64,000 nt of DNA from Myxococcales bacterium (GTDB lineage Bacteria > Myxococcota_A > Polyangia > Palsa-1104 > JAEUJZ01): positions 81,018-145,017 of the forward strand of contig JAEUKB010000064.1 of NCBI GenBank assembly GCA_016794365.1, given 5' to 3'. Below the pieces are notes generated by a model. It was not told the origin of the DNA. It made no database searches and saw only the letters and a list, made by a program, of their open reading frames with translations. The translations under genes and the position numbers were made by a program. Positions 53,523 to 64,000 of this stretch are shown here, piece after piece. Position 1 is the first letter of the stretch. Every line of letters starts with the position of its first letter.

Positions 53523-55829
53523 ATGACCGAGAACTTTCCTCTCTATCTCATCATCCTGCTGCCGCTTCTTGGAGCGGCGCTGAACCTGCTCTTTGGGCGG
53601 CGCTTCGGCAACACGTTCGTTAGCGTGGTGGCGTGCTCGGCAGTGGCTGGCGCGGCGCTGGTGGCAACGAAGGCGGTGCTGCTGGTGGCGTCGGAGCTTC
53701 CGGCGCGCGGTGCGCTGGTCGATCAGCTTGTTTCGGGAGACTGGATCGTCGCGGGTGACTTCAAGCTACAGGCCGGGCTGATGCTCGACCGGCTGTCGTC
53801 CGTGATGGTGATGGTGGTCACCTGGATCGCGCTGCTCATTCACATCTATGCGACGGGCTACATGGAGCATGAGCCCGACTTTGCGCGCTTCTTCGGCTAC
53901 CTGAACCTGTTTACCGGCGCGATGCTGATCCTGGTGCTGGGTGACTCGCTGCCGGTGACGTTCGTGGGCTGGGAAGGCGTCGGTCTGGCCAGCTACCTGC
54001 TCATCGGCTTCTGGTATCACGAAGACAAGAACGCGACGGCGGGACGCAAGGCGTTCATCGTCAACCGCATCGGCGACTTTGGCTTCCTGCTGGGCATCTG
54101 CTTGCTGTTTACGGTGGTGGGCACGGTCAAGTACGCGGACTTTGGCAGCATCGCGGGTCGTCTGATGACGCCATGGTGGATGGGCTGGCCGGTTGGCTAC
54201 TGGATCGCGATCCTGCTCTTTGTCGGCTGCTGCGGCAAGTCGGCGCAGATTCCGCTGTATGTGTGGCTTCCGGACGCGATGGCTGGACCCACGCCGGTTT
54301 CGGCGCTCATCCATGCCGCAACGATGGTGACCGCTGGTGTGTACGTTGTGGCGCGCTGCCACACGATCTTCGATACGTTCCCGGAAGCCGCAAAGATGAC
54401 GGTGGCGGGCGTGGGCGCACTGACAGCTCTGTTTGCCGCAACGATTGGCATCGTGCAGCGCGACTTCAAGAAAGTCCTGGCGTACTCGACGGTCAGTCAG
54501 CTTGGCTTCATGTTCGTCGGAGTCGGCACGGGCGCGTACACCGCTGGCGTGTTTCACCTGATGACCCACGCGTTCTTCAAAGCGGGTCTGTTCCTGGGCG
54601 CTGGCTCGGTGATGCACGCAATGGGCGGCGAGGGCGACATCGTCAAGATGGGCGGTCTGGGCAAGCACATGCCGATCACGCGCTGGACGTTCTTCGTCTA
54701 CTGCTTGGCGATCGCGGGCATCGTGCCGTTTGCGGGCTTCTTCTCGAAGGACGCGATCTTGGCTGGCACGTTTGCGGCGGAGTTCCGCATGTCCACGCAG
54801 ATGACCGGCGCGCAGGCTCACTTGGTGGCGCTGTATCCGAAGCTGCTGTGGGGAATGCTGGCGACGGCGGCACTGTGTACGGCGTTCTATATGTGGCGAC
54901 TGTACTTCGTGGTGTTCACCGGCAAGTTCCGGGGCACCGAAGAGCAAGAGCATCACCTGCACGAGTCGCCGATGTCGATGACGCTGCCGCTTGTGATGCT
55001 GGCGGTTGGTTCGGTGCTGGCGGGTCTGATTGGGGTTCCGGCGGTGATGACGCACGGTCTGCCCGAGTCGCTGGAGCATGTGCTGACGTTCTTCAACCAC
55101 TGGCTGAGCCCGGCGATGGTTCCGGCTTCTCCCGAGCCGCACGAGCACTGGCTGGAGTGGGCGCTGATGGGCGGCGCGCTGACGATCTCGCTCTGCGGCA
55201 TTGGGCTGGCGGCTGCGCTGTATCGCGGTGGCATCTCGGAGACGGCGGAAAACCTGAAAGACAAGCTTGGGTTCGCTCATAAGCTGCTGTGGAACAAGTA
55301 CTACGTCGATGAGCTGTATGACTTCCTGCTGGTTCGTCCGCTGCGCCGAGTGGCTGTGATCCTGTGGAAGGTCGTTGACAACCTGGTCATTGACCTTGGC
55401 CTGACCAAGATCGGTCCGTACATCGTCGATTCCTTGGGTGCGCTGGTGCAGCGGTTCCAAAACGGCGACGTGCAGCGCTACATCATCGCGGTGATGGTCG
55501 GCGCGGCAGGCATCTTGTTCGGATCGACCTACTGGCTGGCCTATCAGGGCATCCAAGGCGAGGTCAAAGTCGAGCGACGCACGGTGACGCTGAAGCTTGG
55601 GGATGCGCGGATGCGTCCGGGTCAGCTTATCTACGCCATCGACTGGGACGGCGACGGCAAGTTTGACGACACCAACGTTCGCTTCAACAGCGAGCTTAAA
55701 CATGAGTACGGAAACGCCGGTCAGTTCAAGATCGTCGTCGAGGCTCGTGACCCTGTGTGGAATATGGTCAAGCGTTCTGACGACTGGTTCTTCGGCGCAA
55801 GCACTCCGCTTTCCGCCAAGGTTGAGTAG
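53523..55829 (+). CDS. nuoL: NADH-quinone oxidoreductase subunit L with C-terminal PKD-like extension
   Basis: A 768-residue antiporter-like subunit; E. coli NuoL has 613. Normal parts include ATGYMEHEPDFARFFGYLNLFTGAM, VGWEGVGLASYLLIGFWY, LPDAMAGPTPVSALIHAATMVTAGVY and the long lateral helix region. After about residue 645 there is a further membrane helix and then ~90 residues with AIDWDGDGKFDD (706-715) and EYGNAGQFKIVVEARDP, a PKD-type beta-sandwich pattern. This part would face the periplasm or cytoplasm depending on the extra helix. Confidence 0.92.
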   Translation: MTENFPLYLIILLPLLGAALNLLFGRRFGNTFVSVVACSAVAGAALVATKAVLLVASELPARGALVDQLVSGDWIVAGDFKLQAGLMLDRLSSVMVMVVTWIALLIHIYATGYMEHEPDFARFFGYLNLFTGAMLILVLGDSLPVTFVGWEGVGLASYLLIGFWYHEDKNATAGRKAFIVNRIGDFGFLLGICLLFTVVGTVKYADFGSIAGRLMTPWWMGWPVGYWIAILLFVGCCGKSAQIPLYVWLPDAMAGPTPVSALIHAATMVTAGVYVVARCHTIFDTFPEAAKMTVAGVGALTALFAATIGIVQRDFKKVLAYSTVSQLGFMFVGVGTGAYTAGVFHLMTHAFFKAGLFLGAGSVMHAMGGEGDIVKMGGLGKHMPITRWTFFVYCLAIAGIVPFAGFFSKDAILAGTFAAEFRMSTQMTGAQAHLVALYPKLLWGMLATAALCTAFYMWRLYFVVFTGKFRGTEEQEHHLHESPMSMTLPLVMLAVGSVLAGLIGVPAVMTHGLPESLEHVLTFFNHWLSPAMVPASPEPHEHWLEWALMGGALTISLCGIGLAAALYRGGISETAENLKDKLGFAHKLLWNKYYVDELYDFLLVRPLRRVAVILWKVVDNLVIDLGLTKIGPYIVDSLGALVQRFQNGDVQRYIIAVMVGAAGILFGSTYWLAYQGIQGEVKVERRTVTLKLGDARMRPGQLIYAIDWDGDGKFDDTNVRFNSELKHEYGNAGQFKIVVEARDPVWNMVKRSDDWFFGASTPLSAKVE

Positions 55830-55838
55830 GAGAACATC

Positions 55839-57445
<1,607 letters not shown>

Positions 57446-57449
<4 letters not shown>

Positions 57450-58996
57450 CCTTCGATACAAGTGATCTCGTTGCCAGCCTGCCGCTGCTGTTTTTGACGG
57501 TGGCGGGCATTGTCCTGCTGCTCCTGGATGCGTTTTCGCGGGTGGTGCTGGTCGGTCGTGAGCATCACCTCAAGCTGCCAGCTGAGACGAGCGAGGCCGT
57601 TGCGGTTCCTCCGCCCGGTTCGCGCAACTACCTGATGCCGGTGACGCTGCTGTTTCTGCTCGGTGCGCTCGCGATCATTGTCTGGCAAGTCGGAACGCTG
57701 CCCGAAACGAGCGTGACCATCTATCGCGGCATGCTGGTGGTCGATCGCTTCGGTCTGTTTGTGATCGGAGTCTGTGTGGCTGCTGCGGCGCTTGGGATCG
57801 TCTCGGCCCCCGCGTATATGCGCGCCCACAAGATGGAATTTGGTGAGTTCTACGCACTGGTGGTCTTCGCGCTGTGCGGGATGATCATCTTGGTGCAAGC
57901 CGCCGATTTGGTGAGCGTGTTCCTCGGCATCGAGACGATGTCGCTTGGCGCGTACGTGCTCACTGGCTCGTGGCGGCGCTCGGCGCGATCGTCGGAAGCG
58001 GCGATGAAGTACTTCCTGGTTGGCGCGTTTGTCTCGGGTCTGCTCGTCTATGGCATCGCGCTCATCTACGGTGTGACCGAGACGACCTCGCTCATCGATA
58101 TCAAGCGGATTGCGATGTCGCGTGGTGCGGCGCCGCTGTTCTACATCGGCTGGATGCTGCTGCTCGTCGGCTTTGCGTTCAAGCTGGGCGTGGTTCCGTT
58201 CCACATGTGGGCACCGGATACCTACGATGGAGCGCCGACTCCTGTGTCGGGCTTCATGATGTCGTGCATCAAGGCGGCGGGCTTTGCGGGACTGATTCGG
58301 CTGCTGCAAGGAACGCTGCCGATGCTGGCGCGCGATCCGTTTACGGGCTGGACGTTCGTGCTGTCGTGGCTGGCTGTGCTGTCGATGTCGCTCGGTAACT
58401 TGGCTGCCATCAAGCAAGACAACATCAAGCGCATGCTGGCGTACTCGTCGATTTCGCACGCTGGCTACCTGATGGTCGGTGTGGTCGCGCTGGGAACGGT
58501 GGGAGACGCCGCTCGCGGACCGCTGCTGTTCTATCTGGCTTCCTATGCGCTGACCGTCGTTGCATCGATGGGCGTCGTGTCGTGGGTTGGCTGTGACGAG
58601 CGCGGTGAAGAGCGCGTCCGTCTGTCGGACTGGGCGGGACTGGGCAAGCGAGAGCCGATGGCTGCGCTGCTGATGACGATTGCCCTGTTGTCGCTCGGTG
58701 GCTTTCCTCCGACGGCTGGCTTCTTCGGCAAGTTCTATCTGTTCCAGGCCGCGCTTGGAGAGAGCAAGCTGCTGTGGCTGATCCTGGTTGCGATCGCGAA
58801 CAGCTTGGTGTCGGTGTACTACTACCTGCGCGTTATCACGGCGATGTACTTCCGTGAGCCTGCTCCGAATCCGGCGACGCTGCCGATCCAGTCCACCGCG
58901 ATGAAGGTGGGCGTGCTGGTGTCCACGCTGCTGGTGCTGGCGATGGGAATGTTCCCCGGCTGGCTGTCGGCGCTGTGCGCAGCTGCCAAGTTCTAG
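57446..58996 (+). CDS. nuoN: NADH-quinone oxidoreductase subunit N
   Basis: A 516-residue antiporter-like subunit with SVFLGIETMSLGAYVL, KLGVVPFHMWAPDTYDGAPTPVSGFM and NIKRMLAYSSISHAGYLMVG. Overlaps nuoM (ATGA) and is the last gene of this nuo cluster. No nuoA-D, G, H or I follow, so complex I must be completed from elsewhere. A small hairpin (ggcat...atgcc, near 59080-59105) lies between it and the convergent DUF1513 gene, without a clear T-run. Confidence 0.95.
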
Positions 58997-59116
58997 CGCG
59001 TTTGTGCGGGCTACGGTCCGCGTCGCTGTTCCCTTCTCGATTCCTTCCCCGTAAAAACACCTACTGACCGGCATCGCTCCGCAGCGGGCCATGCCGATGT
59101 CATCGCTGCGCGCTCG

Positions 59117-60148
59117 TCACATCGACAGATCGTGACAGACGATGTGTGAGCCGCTCATGTAGCTGGGACTGATGACCAGTCCCGCAGGCTTGCGATTCGC
59201 AGTGTGATACGCCGTCAGCGCCACCGACTGATCGAGCACATGGCTGACCAGCAGCCACGCTTTGTCCAGGGACTGACAGACGCCGCGCGGACCTTGTAGC
59301 TCCAGCTTGCCAACGAACGTCGCATCGATGAGGTGCCACATCGACACCAGGTTCCCAAACGGGTTGGTGGTGACCACGATCTGTGACGGCTCTAAGATGG
59401 TCAGGGAGAGCGTCTCTCCGCGCATGCGCTGCACCACCGAAGGCGGACGTTTCACCGTCACAACATCCGAGTTCAGGGGCCGCAGCGACACCGCTCCCAG
59501 CTGTTCGTTTGGGTTTGGGAGTCCATCGCGCGGTGCAGAGACGATCGCCAAGTCTCCTCGCTGTGACAGCGCAATGTGTCCAGTGTTGTGCAGCGGAGAG
59601 TCGAGCACCACCTTGTCGAGCAGCTTGCCCGTGCCAAGCTCGATGTAACAGACACAGGGGGGCTCGCCACCGTCGAGCGGTCCGCCTCCGTTTGATACCA
59701 CCAGCGTCTTGCCATCATCTACGATCAGACAGTCATGCGGAGCGACTCCGTGCGTAGGAATCACGCCCAGCTCGCGCAGCGTCACGGCATCGCGTACCGA
59801 CAGAATGCCCGCAAAGGAATCGGTGATCACAGACTCTGTTGCATACAGCAGAGAGCCATCTTGGGAATACGCACCATGACCGTAAAAGCGCCGCGCAGCA
59901 GGAGTCTCGATCGGACCCAACACCCGTCGCTCACGTAGATCCACAAGCGCCGCCCCCGGTCCCTTCTTTTCAAACAGCGCAACCCGGAATCGATCGGTCG
60001 GATCGAAGGCAAAGCCATGTCCCAAAAAGGAAAGAGGAATCGTCTCTGCACAAGGAGTCTGTGCATCCAGATCAATCAGTGCCAAGACGAACAGCTGTTT
60101 TCCTTGGGACAGATAGCTGCCACCACCGAGAACGAATCCTTTTTTCAT
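59117..60148 (-). CDS. DUF1513-family beta-propeller protein
   Basis: From the ATG at 60148, 343 residues. Repeats such as HGFAFDPTDRFRVALFEKKGP, GHGAYSQDGSLLYATE, VAPHDCLIVDDGKTLVVSNGGG and HIALSQRGDLAIVSAPRDG match DUF1513, a seven-bladed propeller family often next to iron-uptake or imelysin genes. A signal peptide is not evident in this version, unlike many family members. It is 17 bases downstream of nadB in the same direction and could be co-transcribed; link to NAD synthesis unknown. Confidence 0.85.
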   Translation of the reverse strand: MKKGFVLGGGSYLSQGKQLFVLALIDLDAQTPCAETIPLSFLGHGFAFDPTDRFRVALFEKKGPGAALVDLRERRVLGPIETPAARRFYGHGAYSQDGSLLYATESVITDSFAGILSVRDAVTLRELGVIPTHGVAPHDCLIVDDGKTLVVSNGGGPLDGGEPPCVCYIELGTGKLLDKVVLDSPLHNTGHIALSQRGDLAIVSAPRDGLPNPNEQLGAVSLRPLNSDVVTVKRPPSVVQRMRGETLSLTILEPSQIVVTTNPFGNLVSMWHLIDATFVGKLELQGPRGVCQSLDKAWLLVSHVLDQSVALTAYHTANRKPAGLVISPSYMSGSHIVCHDLSM

Positions 60149-60165
60149 GGTGGCGGGAACATACG

Positions 60166-61764
60166 CTACCTCGGGCTGGGTCCGCTGTCTTTTTGCAGGA
60201 TCGTATCGGTCGCGTAGAGCGGATCTTTGTGCGGATGATCGGTGTTGAAGTGCAGACCTCGGCTCTCTTTTCGACGGGCCGCACACTCAATAATAAGATG
60301 CGCCGCCAGTGCCACATTTCGCAGCTCCAGCAGATCCGGGGTGATCTTGAAGTTCCAGTAGTAGTCGCGAATCTCTTCCCGAATCAGCTCGATGCGACGG
60401 CGAGCGCGCTCTAGGCGTCGATCGGTTCGGACGATTCCTACGTAGTTCCACATCAGCCTGCGGACTTCATCCCAGTTCTGCGTCACCACAACCGCTTCAT
60501 CGGGATCTTGCGCATTTCCGCTCTGCCACGGAATGATGGTGGGAGGAAACAGCGCCTGCGCACGCTGCGCCGCTTCGGCTGCACGACGACCAAACACCGC
60601 ACCTTCGAGCAGAGAGTTTGATGCCAATCGACATGCGCCATGTAGTCCTGTCATCGCAGTCTCTCCCACTGCGAACAGGTTGCGGACCGTTGTCCGTCCA
60701 TAGGAATCGGTGACGACGCCTCCGCATGAGTAGTGCGCGGCTGGAACCACCGGAATCCCGCGCTGCCGCATGTCGATACCAAACTGCATGCACTGCGCGA
60801 AGATGGCTGGGAATCGCTCCACCAAGAAGTCCGGCGGAAGGTGCGTCATGTCCAGCGAGACAAAGTCCGCACCCGAGCGCTTCAGCTCTGCATCGATTGC
60901 GCGCGCCACCACATCGCGAGGTGCCAGCGACTTCATCGGATGATAGCGCTCCATGAACGACTCCCCGCTCTGGAGCCGCAGGACTCCGCCTTCCCCACGC
61001 AGCGCTTCCGAGACGAGAAATGACTTCGCCTCTGGGTGATACAGGCACGTCGGATGGAACTGGATAAACTCCATGTTCGCGAGCTGCGCACCGGCACGAT
61101 AGGCCATCGCAACGCCGTCCGCCGTCGCCACATCCGGGTTCGAGGTGTACAGATACACCTTCCCGGCACCTCCCGTGGAAAGCACGGTAGCGCGTGCCAA
61201 GATCGCCAAGACTTGCTGCGTCTGCCGACACAACACGTAGGCACCAAAGCAGGCATCGGGACCGCCATACTTGGCCAGCGTCAGCAGATCGACCGCCATG
61301 TGATTGGCCAAGATCCGAATGCGCGGATTGCGCTGAACCGCTTCGAGCAGCGCGCGCTCGATCTCTTTTCCCGTGGTGTCTTTGGCGTGCGCCACCCGTC
61401 GTGCAGAGTGTCCCCCTTCGCGTGCCAGGTCCAGCTCTCCGCTGGCCGCCCGATCGAACTGAACGCCCCAGCGCTCACACAGCTCGCGGATGGCGTTTGG
61501 TCCTTCACCGACCACCAGCGAGACGATGTCTTTGTGACACAGACCATCGCCCACTGTGAGCGTGTCTTCCACATGTGCCGCCAGGGTGTCGCTTGGATCG
61601 AGTACTGCGGCAATGCCACCTTGCGCCCACGCCGTGCTGCCATCATCGGGATTTCGCTTGGTGACGATCAGGACTTCTCCGTGCTCAGCGGCAGACAGGG
61701 CGAAGCTCAGTCCGGCGATGCCCGAGCCGATGACCAAATAGTCCGTCTGAAGTAGCTGCGACAT
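60166..61764 (-). CDS. nadB: L-aspartate oxidase
   Basis: From the ATG at 61764, 532 residues; two earlier ATGs at 61773 and 61776 are possible. FAD-binding VIGSGIAGLSFALSAAEHGE, active-site GRTTVRNLFAVGETAMTGLHGACRLASNSLLEG and the C-terminal ESRGLHFNTDHP tail are diagnostic of NadB rather than succinate dehydrogenase. It makes iminoaspartate for quinolinate and NAD. No nadA or nadC is seen in the window. Confidence 0.95.
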   Translation of the reverse strand: MSQLLQTDYLVIGSGIAGLSFALSAAEHGEVLIVTKRNPDDGSTAWAQGGIAAVLDPSDTLAAHVEDTLTVGDGLCHKDIVSLVVGEGPNAIRELCERWGVQFDRAASGELDLAREGGHSARRVAHAKDTTGKEIERALLEAVQRNPRIRILANHMAVDLLTLAKYGGPDACFGAYVLCRQTQQVLAILARATVLSTGGAGKVYLYTSNPDVATADGVAMAYRAGAQLANMEFIQFHPTCLYHPEAKSFLVSEALRGEGGVLRLQSGESFMERYHPMKSLAPRDVVARAIDAELKRSGADFVSLDMTHLPPDFLVERFPAIFAQCMQFGIDMRQRGIPVVPAAHYSCGGVVTDSYGRTTVRNLFAVGETAMTGLHGACRLASNSLLEGAVFGRRAAEAAQRAQALFPPTIIPWQSGNAQDPDEAVVVTQNWDEVRRLMWNYVGIVRTDRRLERARRRIELIREEIRDYYWNFKITPDLLELRNVALAAHLIIECAARRKESRGLHFNTDHPHKDPLYATDTILQKDSGPSPR

Positions 61765-61926
61765 GTCGCGCATCATCGCAAATTGAGATCGACCGTCACG
61801 CAAAACTGAGCGGAAAAGAGCTGATGTCGGAAGCGCTCCATCGGTGAAGTCGCAGCCTTCGACCGCTGTTCAATTGACAGTCCAACTTGACGTAGCGGAA
61901 AATATAAGCGGGGGCGTAGTAACAGC

Positions 61927-62127
61927 ATGGGTGTCCGACTCGTGGAGATCGTCGAGCGAGTGAAAAATCGCCCCGGCGGTCTTCCTGGTGTGGATCTGGC
62001 GCGGCTCAACCTCAAGGTGGGCAAGGCGCTGTCTCGACTCGCCGCCGTAATGGCCGATGATCCGGTGCTGGTCGCCTGCGCTGAGCGTGCCGCCAAAGAG
62101 ATCATCTCTGAAGGAGACACGCAATGA
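61927..62127 (+). CDS. Small hypothetical protein, first of V4R operon
   Basis: A 66-residue alpha-helical protein: VRLVEIVERVKNRPG then LNLKVGKALSRLAAVMADD. The family is not known. Its stop overlaps the next start by four bases (ATGA), so it is translated with the two V4R-like genes and is probably functionally linked. Codon pattern is like that of its neighbours, and coupling supports a real gene. A TATAAG-like element about 20 bases before the start could be a -10. Confidence 0.72.
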   Translation: MGVRLVEIVERVKNRPGGLPGVDLARLNLKVGKALSRLAAVMADDPVLVACAERAAKEIISEGDTQ

Positions 62128-62642
62128 GCGCTGAGCGTCCAGACTTCGATGCGGGTCGCAACCTGCTCCTGCTTGGGGAGCGGCGAATCATCTTTCACTG
62201 CCATCACTACAACCTGTTTCTGCAGCGCAGCATCGAAGATGGGCTTGGTCCTGAAGAAGCGACGCGTCTGCAAGTCGCTGCGGCGATGGAGTCTGCGCGT
62301 CCGCTCTTGACCAAGCTCTATGCAAAGGAACCTGAGCTGGCTCTGGTGGACAAGCTGCTGTTGGCGCAGCGCCTCTTTGGCTCGCTGGGCTTTGGTCAGG
62401 CAGACTGCACGGATCTGACGGCGCACGGAGGCCAGATTCGGCTGCTCACGTCCCATTACGCCATCGGCTGGCTGGCCAAGTGGGGCACAGCCTCTCGTCC
62501 GGTCTGTCACTTTCCGGTCGGCTTTTGGATGGGCGCGCTCTGTGCGGCGGCGGAGCTTCCGCCCGAGCGGCTGCAAGGTCGCGAGCTGTCATGTCACGCG
62601 CAGGGTGATGCCCGCTGTCTGCTGGAGATCGAGGTGCTGTAA
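62124..62642 (+). CDS. V4R-domain protein 1 (XylR-N/4-vinyl-reductase-like)
   Basis: A 172-residue protein with FHCHHYNLFLQRSIEDGL near the N-terminus and the V4R end CHAQGDARCLLEIEVL, including the CxxxGDxxC pair used in V4R proteins as a ligand or zinc site. No DNA-binding or catalytic domain is attached. It probably senses a small molecule or binds a metal or haem. It overlaps its neighbours on both sides by 4 and 1 bases. Confidence 0.78.
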   Translation: MSAERPDFDAGRNLLLLGERRIIFHCHHYNLFLQRSIEDGLGPEEATRLQVAAAMESARPLLTKLYAKEPELALVDKLLLAQRLFGSLGFGQADCTDLTAHGGQIRLLTSHYAIGWLAKWGTASRPVCHFPVGFWMGALCAAAELPPERLQGRELSCHAQGDARCLLEIEVL

Positions 62643-63289
62643 TGGCCATCGACGAGCAAAAGATCATCGAGGCGGTCTCTCAGCTGGGTATCAGCGGCAA
62701 CGAAGAGGGACTCATCCCCGCGTTCGGTCTGTATCTCACCCAGCACATGGCCGATTACTACAACCGGATCTCGTTTGCGATGGCGCATCGACTGGAGCGA
62801 ACGCCCGAGCTGATCGACGACGGACAGACGCTGCTTATGGAAGCCGGTCATGGCTGCGCCTTCCACACCTTCGGCGGCATCATGAAGTCCGCAGAGTGGG
62901 ATGCGGTCGTCCGTCCGATGCTTCAGACCAAAGAGGACTGGGTCTACGGCATGACCGCTGTCGTCAACACCTTCGGCTGGGGACGCTGGGCGGTGCGCGA
63001 TCTTGTGCCCGGACAGCGCTTGGTGGTGACGGTGCAGGACTCGTATGAAGCAGCGGGCTATCTGCGTGACTATCCGCGCAGTGCCTCGCCTCGCTGCTAC
63101 TTGGCGACTGGCGGTGTGGCCGGTCTAATGAACCTGCTGTACGTCGGGGACATCACCCAAGGTCCAGAGCTAAGCGACGCATACTATAAACAGGTGTTTC
63201 GCAGCCCGAGCCGCTTTGTCGGGACCGAAGTGCTGTGTCGCGCGGTCGGAGATCCGCTCTGTCTGTTCATTGCCCAGCGGCTGCCGTAG
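62642..63289 (+). CDS. V4R-domain protein 2
   Basis: A 215-residue paralogue-like protein; the C-terminal CRAVGDPLCLFIAQRLP again shows the C..GD..C pair. The middle segments EAGHGCAFHTFGGIMKS and VQDSYEAAGYL are not assigned to a motif. The start overlaps the preceding TAA by one base. The two V4R proteins may form a heterodimer. Possible roles are sensor, metal chaperone or tetrapyrrole-related function, but none is shown by context. Confidence 0.78.
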   Translation: MAIDEQKIIEAVSQLGISGNEEGLIPAFGLYLTQHMADYYNRISFAMAHRLERTPELIDDGQTLLMEAGHGCAFHTFGGIMKSAEWDAVVRPMLQTKEDWVYGMTAVVNTFGWGRWAVRDLVPGQRLVVTVQDSYEAAGYLRDYPRSASPRCYLATGGVAGLMNLLYVGDITQGPELSDAYYKQVFRSPSRFVGTEVLCRAVGDPLCLFIAQRLP

Positions 63290-63694
63290 CTACCCTCGAT
63301 CCTGCTGACACAGCTCACTCACCAGCGCTGCCAGTGCAAGTGCATGCTGACGCTGCGCCGCTCGCTCTAGCTGGAGCCTGGGCATGACCACGATGCGGCC
63401 TTTCGCGGGGGCCACCGTGATCTGATGTTTTGCGGGCACATCGACGGTGTACAGCACGTCGCTTCCGCGCAGCGTACCTTGGTGGGCCAGTTGTTGCCGC
63501 AGCGCAGCGGGCAGCGCATGAGGGGTCAGCAGCTCGTACTGATCGCGTCGCACACAACCATAACGGACCAGCACACGCACGCAGCCCACCATCAGCTCTG
63601 CCAAAGGAGGAGACAGGTTTGACAACGGCACAGACTCCCGGTCGTGGTCCCTGCGTGCGGCGCTTCTTGGCTGCGCGCGACCCCACCGCTTCAT
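63290..63694 (-). CDS. Hypothetical protein, low support
   Basis: A 134-residue frame starting at the ATG at 63694. The C-terminal part (LMVGCVRVLVRYGCVRRDQYELLTPHALPAALRQQLAHQG, LERAAQRQHALAL) looks like a plausible soluble helical protein but no family is recognised. It begins directly after the V4R gene on the opposite strand. The N-terminal Arg-rich part may not be translated. Low confidence. Confidence 0.4.
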   Translation of the reverse strand: MKRWGRAQPRSAARRDHDRESVPLSNLSPPLAELMVGCVRVLVRYGCVRRDQYELLTPHALPAALRQQLAHQGTLRGSDVLYTVDVPAKHQITVAPAKGRIVVMPRLQLERAAQRQHALALAALVSELCQQDRG

Positions 63695-63860
63695 CGTAAC
63701 ACCGGCTTTGACGCGCTTCCTTGCCCTCTTGCGAGTCGCTGACAGTACGCTTTGCTGGCGCTTCCCCAACCACATTGCGGTGCAAGCTGCTTGACGTTTG
63801 CTGGGAAACCTGGCTTCTCTAGGGACGCTTTTTGCCCGCTAACCAAAATTAGGGCTGGAA

Positions 63861-63867
63861 GGAGGTG
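63861..63867 (+). promoter_or_regulatory. Strong Shine-Dalgarno deciding the rpsU TTG start
   Basis: GGAGGTG at 63861-63867 is followed after 6 bases by TTG at 63874. No ATG or GTG alternative occurs at good spacing, so TTG is the most likely start of rpsU. Confidence 0.8.
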
Positions 63868-63873
63868 CCTGCG

Positions 63874-64000
63874 TTGATCGGAAAGCCACTCGAAGTTGAA
63901 GTTCGTGACAACCTCGAAAAAGCCATGAAGATCCTCAAGCAGAAGATGTCGAAGGAAGGCATCCTGCAAGAGGTCAAACGCCGCCGCTTCTATGAGAAGC
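63874..64000 (+). CDS. rpsU: 30S ribosomal protein S21, truncated by window end
   Basis: 42 codons are visible. They read as a short basic helical protein: EVRDNLEKAMKILKQKM, KEGILQEVKRRRFYEK, which matches S21 (family form: [34 protein letters not shown]). It begins with TTG after a strong ribosome site. The window ends before the C-terminus. S21 helps translation initiation on the 30S subunit. A regulatory site was not found in the 98-base leader. Confidence 0.92.
   Translation, partial: MIGKPLEVEVRDNLEKAMKILKQKMSKEGILQEVKRRRFYEK

Noticed and set aside
53766..55703. 645-codon frame opposite nuoL
   Set aside because: It is Arg/His/Gln-rich with no motif or hydrophobic pattern, as expected for the complement of a high-GC membrane gene.
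59080..59105. Hairpin after nuoN as a Rho-independent terminator
   Set aside because: The stem is short and no T-run follows on the plus strand.
63780..63873. TTGACG-based promoter for rpsU
   Set aside because: No acceptable -10 at 16-18 bp spacing was found.

Overview
The window comes from a high-GC, Gram-negative chromosome, most likely a myxobacterium or a close relative (Myxococcota, the former Deltaproteobacteria). The pointers are two secreted proteins with MYXO-CTERM-like tails (Cys, hydrophobic helix, Arg cluster), two very large Ser/Thr kinases fused to AAA ATPases, an FHA/sigma-54 activator, a PP2C phosphatase, and an alternative complex III operon running straight into a caa3-type oxidase. 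No phage, integrase, transposase, CRISPR array, tRNA or rRNA was recognised. The gene content looks like ordinary chromosome, interrupted by several minisatellite-like tandem repeat arrays.

Layout. 1-7064 (+) is a terminal respiratory operon: the end of actD, then actE, actF, a small one-helix protein, a SCO copper chaperone and oxidase subunits II, I, III and IV. 7065-11617 holds a repeat array, a carbamoyltransferase fused to a radical-SAM-like domain, and a beta-propeller lipoprotein. 11719-16902 has an FHA/sigma-54 activator convergent with a xylose-type ABC importer (xylF-xylG-xylH). 17083-20442 has a second repeat array, a small unknown protein, a PAS-PAS-STAS sensor and a MYXO-CTERM protein. 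20478-25085 is lipid and envelope related: a desaturase-Rossmann fusion coupled to phosphatidylserine decarboxylase, an LtaS-like membrane hydrolase and a lipoprotein. 25234-29507 carries phosphofructokinase, trmFO, a PP2C phosphatase and a radical SAM protein. 29786-35581 has a von Willebrand A cell-surface protein and a zwf-opcA-pgl oxidative pentose phosphate operon followed by a lipoprotein. 35600-38555 has a degenerate class II glutamine amidotransferase-like protein and a cytochrome c-FTR1 iron permease with a Fur-like palindrome at its start. 38598-44095 is the pair of giant kinases. 44246-47869 has a class III aminotransferase, an orphan FlhA/SctV export-gate protein and a YbjN-like protein. 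47905-50364 (-) is a complete AmmeMemoRadiSam three-gene set, divergent from 50566-58996 (+), a partial complex I operon (nuoE, F, J, K, L, M, N). 59117-61764 (-) is nadB plus a DUF1513 propeller. 61927-63289 (+) is a tightly overlapped trio of small genes, two of them V4R-like, and the window ends inside rpsU.

How the genes fit together. NADH dehydrogenase (partial here), alternative complex III and the caa3 oxidase make an aerobic electron transport chain; the oxidative pentose phosphate genes and pfk feed carbon and NADPH; FTR1 and SCO serve iron and copper supply. The least explained systems are the carbamoyltransferase/radical-SAM fusion, the AmmeMemoRadiSam operon, the V4R trio, the orphan SctV/YbjN pair and the desaturase/Rossmann-PSD operon. 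All functional statements rest on reading motifs by eye; no database search was run.
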